Shown here piece after piece: positions 55,433 to 64,000 of a DNA stretch of 64,000 bases (positions within the stretch are counted from its first letter, which is position 1; every line of letters starts with the position of its first letter). The notes under the pieces were generated by a model that saw only the letters and a program-made list of their open reading frames with translations, had not been told where the DNA came from and made no database searches. Source of the DNA: Usnea hakonensis (lineage: Eukaryota; Ascomycota; Lecanoromycetes; Lecanorales; Parmeliaceae). The position numbers and the translations under genes are program-made. Where the stretch lies: the NCBI GenBank assembly GCA_013423325.1, contig BLJB01000043.1:62001-126000 (forward strand). Direction: 5' to 3'.

Positions 55433-57746
55433 GGTTGGTGGCGGGGTGTCTTGATGGTGAATGATGGGTCAGGATTGCGCAGAGGGAGTCGGAATCGATG
55501 GCGCTAGTGGTTGCCAAGGCCGTAGCGTAAGAGTCACGGGAAGCACCACCAGCGACTTTTACGAGCGTATCAAGGTAGAAAGTATAGCACATTGGACTCA
55601 CTCTCACTCGTGTGCTTGAAAAAAGATCCTGCGCTCTAGATCGTTCCAATTCATCTCTTGATCAATGACCAGCATCTATGAATGAATCCTTGACGCCATC
55701 GCGGAAAACATCGAACCCTTGAGAGCAGTCATCAGGTATTCTCCGGCACTCTGTGGAGCTCTCCGAAGACCCCATGATTACGGTTACTGCACGAGTCCTG
55801 ATTCGATAGTATCCATTCTCTCGATCCTTCAATCGATAGCCTTAATGCTAGTCTTACGGATCCACTTCCGCAGCTGCCACTCCCAGGCACAAGTCCAGCC
55901 GTTCGCACGGACTCTGAAATCCTCAAGGGGTCAAGGTAGACTACTTGGACGTACACGTATTACATGTACTACAAGCTTGCCAAATGTCAACCGAGAACGC
56001 CAAAGAGACTGGTATCTAATACTTTACACGTAGAATGACCTCAACTCGGTGCTCGGTGGTCCAATAGGGTGATGGTGGAACAACCTGGGACTTGCCACAC
56101 GCCGCTATGCCACGTTGGCATGTTCCCAAAGGTATATGCTCCGAGCAAAAGCGTGGGATTTGTGTGGCTACCTTGTTTCTGGGTCTTCTATCTAATCTAC
56201 CTGATCGTCGATTTTTCAGCCACTGTCACACTATGAAAAACGGGCCGCACAACCACTGCCCAACCACTGTCGCTCAAGTGCCCCAATTGTACGGCTAAAA
56301 GAGTGGCATGCGCCGATGAAAAAAGGTATTCTTCATACGCACGGTTCTTTCTCTATTTAGGAAGGAAGTACCTGTTGCCTCATGACTGCCGTTGAAGGAA
56401 GAAGAAATTCGCAAGGGACCAATGATCGATTACACAAAATGCCTCACACCCTCAAGTGCCCGTTTGAGCAGCATGCTCTTGTTTCAATCCTGCAAGCGTG
56501 CCTTAAAATGCAGCATGTCTGTCATGCATCAAAGAAAGCGTCTATCTCGCACCATTCGCTACCCCTGGATTTCTTTTTTTCCTTTTCCAAATTGAGCTAT
56601 CCACTTTGCGGAATACCTCGCTATAAAGAGTACCTCGGACCGGGTCGTATCCCGCATAACACCTTGAACTGTAAGCGACGAAATGAAAACTTCGACAATA
56701 ATTACAACCGTCATAGAGCTGAGAATAAGTTATTGCCTGCTCACCAATGATCCTTGGCTTTCATTCCGAGATAGCCGATGGAGTGGTGGATATAGAGAAG
56801 TGAGATTTTGCGCTAAATCAATGGGTTTATGCACACACGAACCATATTCTTGTGAGTTGTGCCATAAATCTATAGGTACTAGTCGTATATTAATCATGAT
56901 ATCTTCTATGTACTGACTTCAATTTTAGCATGGACTAGTAGTGTCGTTGGCAGAAATGGGATCACCAAGGGTCAAGCTGAGTTTTCAAGCCTCCCCGCCT
57001 TCCCACCACATTTTGACAGGCCGGTTCAGAGTTCCACTTCTCGCTGTCGCACTTCGGCATGGACCTTTGACGGCGCCAATTTCTTACATGCATCCACTCA
57101 AGTCATTTAGCCGCAATTTGTATCATCTCTGGGTACTCTGGGACGGTTAGATCAAGCGAAGCTCCATCTCAGCCTATTGAACAAAATTCTCCCTACAAGT
57201 CACATATTGTCTAGCCTTGCATTAGCTCCCGCCGCTGTAAATCTACTTTGCATTCCTTTTCCAATCAATACCGCATTCGAATTTTCTGAAAAGCTCTAGA
57301 TCAGCTGCAGAATGGCATGCAAGGCCTTAGAAGCGTTGCCGTCCTGATTGGTTGTTAAAACGGCATTTGTGCCGAGAAGCTAATTCTTCTATAGTCTTGT
57401 CAATCATTCTGAAAGCTTCAGGATCTACAGGCCACGATAGATATGAGAAAGACACCCTTTTTACTGGTCGAATTGAGTATCCCTGGGTCCCCAGAACCCC
57501 GCCCCACACCCTCAAGGAGGAGCTGGGCGTAATTTGCTTTTGGATTTCCTGATGAAGTCGGAGCTAACATTTAACCCAAGCGCTCACGATGTAAGTGGGG
57601 GCTTCTGCTGTCGAAAGACATATATGTCGAGCGGAAAATGTTTGGGATCCTGCATCTCCCTCGACCTTGGTCGCTAGAATATCTCTTCGTTCTTGAAGAT
57701 AGTCGCTTGTTCAAGATTGGAGCTGGCGGGCAATAAACTCAGAAAG
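55433..57746. other. Intergenic region
   Basis: About 2.3 kb without a supported gene. The left end is the promoter of MRPS12 and carries G-rich sequence. Open frames such as 56382-56750 (plus) have no recognised family or splice partners. Confidence 0.5.
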
Positions 57747-59258
57747 ATGTACCTCGAGCCCGTCCCTTTTGCACTCATTGCAGGTCTTACAACCTTTGTA
57801 GCTGGGCAAACAGGTGCACCTTCTGTGTCAACTACAACCACTTCCGCAACCAGCACTTCCCAGGGTCACTTTGATGCTGTTACATCTTTGGGTGGAGTAC
57901 TCGCCGGAGAAATTTCTTCATACTTTGCTCAACTAATTCCGTCTGCCACATCGCCCCCTACACCCCTCGAGATCAACGAGCCTCTAGATATTGTCATTGA
58001 TGGCAGGATATTCCCTCCAATCATATATGATGGGAGGATAGCCATGTAAATTCTTTGCTCTTTTCTCATTTTTCTCATAGCGAAGCCACTCACGGTGCCT
58101 ATAGAAATCAAGATTTCAGTATCGACTGTTCCCATTGCGATGTCTTTGGCAACATTAGTCTATCTGGCGGTGGCAAAATTCCCGACGATCCATTCCCAGG
58201 CAGCCAGATACCCACCCCTGCTGATGTTCTTCAAATGCACCCGGACTTCAATTTTTCAGGCCTCTGGGTGGGTGCGACCTTCGATGAATTGAGCGCTCAC
58301 TTCGAGTTCGCCATCAACCTTAATGCATCCAATCAGACCAATGTGTTCACCGTGGCTTTACCCTCAAAGACCTTTACGAAAAGTGTATGTGCTTGCCTGT
58401 TACCGTGGAATTTTTGTTTTGCTTATTTAATAGATCGGTGATCTAACGGTCACCGCCTCTTTGAATCCGGAGATATATGGATGGATCAATACCACGAACA
58501 ATGTCAATTTTACCTACGGCTTCGATTTTGCGGTAAGTGGCTCAGACAATCTTTCCCGACGACCCAACAACTCATTCTCCTCGACGCAGGTCTCACCCGG
58601 CTCCGAACTCCTTCTCCCGCTGGAAACTCTCGACAAGTCCTTATCTCTAGGATTGTAAGCCCCCTCACCCTCAACCCTGTTCCCCAACCCCGTTCCCCCA
58701 CCCACACCCCCTAACAAAACCCACAGCAACCAATCTACCCTCACCCCCACCCCCTTCACCTCCTCCACCAAAAACCTCAACCTCAGCGCGCAATTCTCCT
58801 TCCGCCCCTCCGTCACCTTCGTCGCCTCCATCGGCGCCCTCCCCGTCACCCTCCAAGTCGGCGTCACCCTCGACATCCCCACCCTCAATGCCCTCGTCTC
58901 CCAAGTCCACACGGTAAACGCCACCTGCGACCCGGCCCCGCCGTCCCTTCCAGCCGACCAGGTCTACAGCAACCTCACCCTCGTCGTGCCCTCCGTCGGC
59001 GTCGACGCCCTCGAAGTCTTCCAGGAAGCCCTCAATCTCGTACTTGTTAAACCAGCGGATACGCAGCCGTTTTTCGAGAGCGTCGGGCCGTCAAGGCTGC
59101 CGACGGAGTGTTATGCGTTTAGTAAGGCGCAGAAGACGTTGGTGGCGGCGGCGGTGAGTGAGCCGGGGAATACGTCGGGGGCGAGGGGGAGGGGGGTGGG
59201 GCTTTGGGGGGTTGGGGGGGCGGTGGGGCTGGTGGGGTTGATGGCTTGGTGGGCTTGA
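57747..59258 (+). CDS. Secreted, probably GPI-anchored surface protein
   Basis: Five exons (57747-58045, 58081-58384, 58434-58532, 58590-58654, 58727-59258) give exactly 432 residues. A signal peptide opens it (MYLEPVPFALIAGLTTFVAG), followed by a Thr/Ser-rich stretch. The body is beta-rich looking with many N-glycosylation sites (NISLSG, NASNQTN, NTTNNVNFT, NQSTLT, NATCD, NLTLVV) and an early Cys pair DCSHC. The C-terminus has an NTSGA segment, likely omega region, and a final hydrophobic Gly-rich tail ending in GLMAWWA, typical for GPI attachment. I recognise no enzyme domain; it recalls uncharacterised fungal extracellular beta proteins. The 57-nt third intron is in frame and stop-free. 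Third codon positions in the last exon turn from almost all C to almost all G. Confidence 0.82.
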
Positions 59259-59736
59259 TTGGGATGGTGGAGAGGTGTTGGGGGTTGCGGGATAAGGGTA
59301 TGAGTGTGCATATACATGATTGATGAACGAAGCAACGAATGTTTTTTTTTCTTTGTCACGAATATAGCTACGATTGATGATGCGAGCGGATGTACAGGAG
59401 AGAAAATATAATTGAGAATCTGAGTAATGAGGATTTAGTTCATCATCTTGAGCATTCTTGCTCACCGTTGGTCAGACACAAATCGCATACGCCCTTTTTA
59501 AGATGCCCAAAACTAAGGCTATCTAGAATCCGCGGGGGGATCATTGCACAATGTTCTTTCCTGCCTGCTTTCTATTGGATCTGCCAAAGATGGGGGGATC
59601 CTTGTCTTCTATATCTATCAATATGATTACTTTCTAGCTTTTCGTTACTCTAACGCATTCGTCTAAAGATGCACGACGTCCAGTAGTCGTTCGCGATTGC
59701 GATTCCTACGAGGCAACCCCGTCGTCCCCTGCCAAC
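59259..59736. other. Short convergent intergenic region
   Basis: Lies between the stop codons of the secreted protein and the HAD phosphatase. No gene or repeat seen apart from a T-run near 59341-59350. Confidence 0.6.
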
Positions 59737-60815
59737 TTACGTCTTCAGCTTGGCTTTCTCGGCGCTTTCGGCCGCGAGCTTTTTGACGCTGGTTTTGCCT
59801 TCGCTGTTATTCTGATTGTGAGCGGAGAGGTTCTTTTTTTTTGGTTGTGACGGATGGGCAGGTGGGGGGCTTACAATATATCCTTTGTGGTTGCGAGGAT
59901 GGATTGCCAGTCTTCGAACACGGTGAAGGGGACGTCTTCTCGTTCGCAGTATGTTATGAGGTCTGAGGGGAGATGGGTCAGTTTCGTGACTAGCTGGGCT
60001 TTGAGTTTGTCGGCTCACCGTGGCCTTTTTTGGCAAATAGTAGGTCCGTTTCCCTTGCTGCCGAGAGGTCTGAGACACCGTCTCCTGCGTAGAACATTGT
60101 CGGTCGCGGCTCGTTGGGATGCTCTTCGAAGTACTTGGCATAGGGTCGAATGGTCAGAGATTTGTCGTGTCCGAAGCCGCTTTCGTCGTGGAATTGGATC
60201 TGCCAGCCGCCTTCTTCGTCCTGCTTCTTTGGGGGCCTGTCCGCGACGTCGTTGCTCACGATCTCAATGTCGTTGCCTTCTGGACCGACGAGGTGGACTA
60301 GGAGAGCTCGGATGATGGGTGTCATGCCTGAGGATAGGACAATGACTGGGACACCGTTTTCTCTTGACCATTTGTAGAAGTCGTTGAAGTATGGGTCGAG
60401 TTTGATGTTGTCGCAGAGATTTTTGATGCATTCGGGGAAGGGAGTTTTGACGCTGTCCATCATGGCTTGAAAGGAGTCCCTATCGTACTGATCAGACTAT
60501 CTGGTGTCCTTCTCCTTTCAAGATTCTGTCCCATACCGAAAGTTGTCTTTTCCTTCGAGGACATCCTTGTTTCCCTGCTTGCGGAGGTCGGCGCCAAAGC
60601 CAAGATTATCCGTCTGAAGTATTTATGAGCGCAATAGGCTGGGAAGAGACTGGAACGGCATCTACCAGCCAGTCATTGCTATCGCGAAGGGTGATGGTGC
60701 CTACTCGCTGGTTAGCTTTTGTCAATTGCACAGTCGTGAACAAAGAGACTGCACCATCAAAATCCGTGAAGAAGATGCATTTAGGCTTGGCTTCCAACGT
60801 CTGAGGGAATGGCAT
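59737..60815 (-). CDS. HAD-superfamily phosphatase, YNL010W-like
   Basis: Exons 60815-60755, 60700-60666, 60613-60537, 60479-60019, 59962-59875 and 59803-59737 join in frame to about 262 residues. HAD motifs are all present: FFTDFDGTITL with the nucleophilic DxD, VLSSGM, a Lys in DKSLTIR, and YAGDGVSDLSAA for metal binding. The intervening sequence (DSNDWLTDNLGFG, PFPECIKNL, DLITYCEREDVPF) follows yeast YNL010W, a HAD phosphatase close to phosphoserine/pyridoxal phosphatases whose substrate is not well defined. An upstream in-frame ATG at 60917 would add 34 residues of unlikely sequence. The first intron splits the Gly codon directly after the DxD motif, and exon 2 is only 35 nt. Confidence 0.9.
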
Positions 60816-61158
60816 CCTGGATATTACTCTTTGAAGGAAGTCAGGATCGCAATGGCTGGGTCCTTGATTGTTCGCCGTAGGGCTCGTAAAAATTGATATG
60901 GAATCAAATCCTGCCAAGACGGACTTTATTCCTTAAATCCATCAAGGTGGCAAGCTCAGGTGGGGAATCAGCTCTTGCCAAGCTCGCCAAGGCACTGTTT
61001 ACACTCACCAAGCTTCCTGGCCCCGCTTCTCCGCGTGCCTCTACCGGCTATCTACGAGTCATCAGCTCTTATGTCCCTCATGTGCTCATATTTTCCGTGT
61101 TTACAAGCCGCTTTCCTTTGCATCCAAGCTCCTGTCAAGCAACTTGCCCTGAACCATT
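60816..61158. promoter_or_regulatory. Divergent promoter region
   Basis: 343 bp between the HAD phosphatase (minus) and the F-box gene (plus). Both promoters must lie here; no individual motif was recognised. Confidence 0.5.
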
Positions 61159-62469
61159 GTGAATTCAACCATGTCATTCAACGCCTTGCCAAACGAGTTG
61201 ATCTATCAGATCTCGCAGCGAGTCCGACCGGCAGACCTAGAGAACTACGGTCGAACAAGTCATCGGGTTCAGGAAATCGCAACGCCTTTCGTCCTGGAAC
61301 ACAGGCAACTCAAGGCCAAATACACAAAGATATCTGTCAATCATGTCGCTGCCGCTGAGATGCTGTACGACATGTGTGCACGACCGTGGATCGCATTCTA
61401 TCCGGAGACGGTAGAACTTCGAGGCCACAAAAGCTGGAGGAATTTCGCAGGGCCTCGTAACACGGAAAGGACGACCTTGGTGGCCGAAGTCATACACAAA
61501 AGGAGCCTTGTGGATGACGCCGACTTGAGGGATTTCCTTAGACGAACCAGGCTTGTACCAGCACATGAGATGGATGGATGGCTTGAGCGAATCAATGCTG
61601 GTGACGAAGACTGTTTATTCGCCCTCATGCTTGCCTGTCTCCCAAATATTCGGCGACTCACGATTCGATTGGACCATATCAAATTAGAGCAAGTGAAGGA
61701 GATGATAAGATCGATCAAGCAGCAACCTCTCGATTCCCACGGGGACAGGGCTTTATCAAAGCTCAAGGCTGTATACGTTTTGGAGAAAGACATATATGGG
61801 AATGAGGGTTGCGACCTGGAACTGTTCCCTATGCTCGCCTCACTACCCGGTATCCAATCCATGCATGGCCGTAACCTGGTCGGAATGTACCGAGACTGCT
61901 ATCGAGATGGTTGGCTTGATTATCCTGGCGCGAGCCCGACTATTGAACATATATTCTTGGAGACCTGCGGAATGAGTGTGGAAGGACTCGAGAAGCTTTG
62001 CAATAGTATCAAAGCACTGCGAAGTTTCAAATACATTGCGCACCGTGCAGGATGGGGGCTTCATCGTATCAGTGATTTGTTGAAGAATGCAAGAGGCACA
62101 CTGGAGGAACTAGTCTTATCTACCGGCTCGGGGCAGAGTCGATTCATTGGCACATTGAGAGGCTTCACAGCGCTGAAACATGTCAAGGTGGACACTGATA
62201 TGCTGCTCGTACGAGGGAAGATGTCAAGGGCTGTGGACATCCTTCCGGCTTCCATCGAGACTGCCACGCTTGCGGGCAACAGTTTAACACGCCCACACGA
62301 GGAACAATTCTTATCCGATCTCTATCGTCCTAGCTTCTCATACCCAAATTTACGGAGACTACAAGTGGATGACAGCTGGGGGCATAGGGACATTGGGAAA
62401 GACCGACTGAAGTTCCAGAAAGAATTCCACAAACAGACATCTTCATCATGGATGCTTCGCTATCGGTGA
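61159..62469 (+). CDS. F-box protein with leucine-rich-repeat-like body
   Basis: A single exon of 436 residues. The F-box is at the N-terminus (FNALPNELIYQISQRVRPAD, then LENYGRTSHRVQEI). It should bind Skp1 and bring substrates to an SCF ubiquitin ligase. The body has repeats reminiscent of irregular leucine-rich repeats (LPNIRRLTIRLDHIKLEQV, PTIEHIFLETCGMSVEGLEKL, TLEELVLSTG, ALKHVKVDTDM, PNLRRLQVDDSW), common in fungal F-box proteins of unknown target. Translation may begin at 61171 (MSFNALPNE), which has the better context (caaccATGtc). This is the second F-box gene of the window; the other lies at the left edge and is not closely similar. Confidence 0.88.
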   Translation: MNSTMSFNALPNELIYQISQRVRPADLENYGRTSHRVQEIATPFVLEHRQLKAKYTKISVNHVAAAEMLYDMCARPWIAFYPETVELRGHKSWRNFAGPRNTERTTLVAEVIHKRSLVDDADLRDFLRRTRLVPAHEMDGWLERINAGDEDCLFALMLACLPNIRRLTIRLDHIKLEQVKEMIRSIKQQPLDSHGDRALSKLKAVYVLEKDIYGNEGCDLELFPMLASLPGIQSMHGRNLVGMYRDCYRDGWLDYPGASPTIEHIFLETCGMSVEGLEKLCNSIKALRSFKYIAHRAGWGLHRISDLLKNARGTLEELVLSTGSGQSRFIGTLRGFTALKHVKVDTDMLLVRGKMSRAVDILPASIETATLAGNSLTRPHEEQFLSDLYRPSFSYPNLRRLQVDDSWGHRDIGKDRLKFQKEFHKQTSSSWMLRYR

Positions 62470-64000
62470 CTTGATGCCATTACAATTGAGGAGTCTGAAT
62501 CACGCTCTCGTCGCAGAAAAGTACTTGCATTCTCGAAATTGGATGGCCGGAATTGCTCGGCAAAGGATCTTCAGAACCGACTACACTCGGTGGAGTAGAA
62601 TGTCTGCTTTCGACTGTTTATCATTCCGGATGACTAGCAAATTCATGAATACCGGGACGTTGTACAGCGATACTACAAGCACCCATTACGCTCAATGCAT
62701 GTTCTTCTCACAGGGTGACCGTTCCATCTCTGGACTCCGTGCTCCCGACTTGACTGATGTTGAGCTGTCATGTCTCCTCGCGCTAAATTTTGGACAATGT
62801 CAATGATTACGAATCGCTGACCGCTCTTACATTCCCATGTTGGAGTCTCTGCCATCTTCATTGAGTGTATGGCTTGAAGGTGCAGCAAGCATGCTGCAAA
62901 CAGTAAGAAGCGGCGATGATCTACTTGTTCAAGTCAAGACGACTTATTTACAATGTCCCTCTAAGACTATCTCATACACTTGAGATCCATTTTCGATGTG
63001 TACTTTTATCCCTCCTTACTTTCTCAGATTTGTGAGCGTGAAATGTTTTCCAGAAGCATATGTAATGCTGCTTCCAAGAGGGACACTGTAGGGAAAGCTT
63101 CACGACTTCCCTACCTGCTTCCGCCGCACTGACTCCGTCGACCTCAGGGTGGGTTTCGCCAGTCCAGCTCTTCTTGGAGAAGATGGCTGCAGGATTTGAG
63201 CTTTCGTGACAAGGCGCCCAAGCTCTCGGGGAAGGTCAGGCGGCATTCTCGCATGTTTCTTCGTCTTTCCATTCACTTGCACCGACAACCAAATAAGGCC
63301 TAGCACCGCGTCTAAGGGAAAGAAGGTGAGAAGATGGCTAGACCTGTGTAAAATAGTAAGTGGAGGCAAAGGCAAATCTAGCGATGTGATAGCCGACATT
63401 CTTCCAAGCTTATTACTCTATGACAAGCTCCGCCTTCATCATTCAGTCCCTTATCTCTCCCTTCGGCACCCTGACACTATCATTTGCTCTCCAAGTTCTC
63501 TAACTTCACGCCGCCACAAAGCAACATTCCATCTGTCCTTGAACACCCGAATCTGTGTCTCTACTTTCCACTGCTCTGAATTGCCCAAGTCTACCCACTT
63601 TCGCCCCACTCTCCACATCCCCCGTTCTCGTTTCCCTCTATCCTGCCTGCCTCCAAATACGCAATTTTATATCATTTTACACGAGTAATGTGGTGTCAGA
63701 ACGCTGGATAGCATTGAAATACCCCATCAGAACCCGGCCGTATAAAGTGCACTAGTATGTAGTAACAGCCGACTCGCAAGAGTCACTTGCGCCGGCCGCA
63801 AACGAGGATTCTCCTCCAGACTTCCGCGGTGGGCAAGTTCCATCCGTATCCTACCCTTTCTAGTACAGCGTTTACCATCCCTGTAATTAACGTCATTCAA
63901 GAGCGCAACCTGACCCATGTTGCTAGCATTCGATGTGCAAAAAAAAAAACATCATAGGCAAGCGACTGCCAACGAGCGTGGTGGGTGCTGTAATTAGAAG
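62470..64000. other. Right-end intergenic region
   Basis: No supported gene. The segment at 63430-63690 is pyrimidine-rich with TCTCC/CCACTT stretches and looks like a promoter or leader for a gene beyond the window. A 160-residue plus frame at 63206-63688 reads through this CT-rich sequence and is not convincing. Confidence 0.5.

Noticed and set aside
58510..58924. Acidic Gly/Glu-rich minus-strand frames
   Set aside because: Antisense readings of the C-rich last exon of the surface protein.

Overview
The window is nuclear DNA of a filamentous ascomycete. Genes lie on both strands without operons. Coding regions are broken by many 45-160 nt introns with GT-AG borders and CTAAC/CTGAC-like branch sites. 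Families typical of Pezizomycotina occur: an SRE-type GATA repressor with two zinc fingers, a DUF7025-like AAA ATPase, fungal multi-pass surface proteins and disordered WPFGRKSK proteins. I lean towards Leotiomycetes, from remembered resemblance only. Exon models were built by hand; for every multi-exon gene described as complete the exon lengths sum to a multiple of three.

Layout. 0-15 kb: an F-box gene running off the left edge, a twin zinc-ribbon protein, a five-exon membrane protein and a large C2H2 plus AAA ATPase protein. 15-17.5 kb: a non-coding island of extreme C-then-G composition with poly-G tracts and an assembly gap. 17.5-25 kb: a secreted Cys-rich protein, a broken gene with tandem internal repeats, and weak small open frames. 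25.6-31.2 kb: a compact housekeeping block with Ras, a CinA/MoaB-type molybdopterin-binding protein, glia maturation factor and a short-chain dehydrogenase. 32.8-35.1 kb: a tail-anchored unknown. 35.2-37 kb: a weak small gene and a second low-complexity island. 37.6-46.9 kb: a MobA-like nucleotidyltransferase, thioredoxin, a large disordered protein and an OTU deubiquitinase. 47.7-55.4 kb: D-amino-acid oxidase, a TVP15/COPI-associated Golgi membrane protein, the SRE iron repressor and mitochondrial ribosomal protein uS12m. 57.7-62.5 kb: a secreted probably GPI-anchored protein, a YNL010W-like HAD phosphatase and a second F-box protein. The right end is non-coding.

The genes are mostly independent housekeeping or fungal accessory genes; no biosynthetic cluster, CRISPR array, tRNA or intact transposon was recognised. 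The most unusual signals are: (1) recurring islands in which the top strand switches from C-rich to G-rich, with third codon positions inside genes following the switch; (2) odd splicing, namely a GC-AG intron next to an 18-nt exon and a start codon that forms an exon alone; (3) a decaying gene with two generations of internal duplication; (4) predicted active-site substitutions in the OTU and MobA-like proteins.
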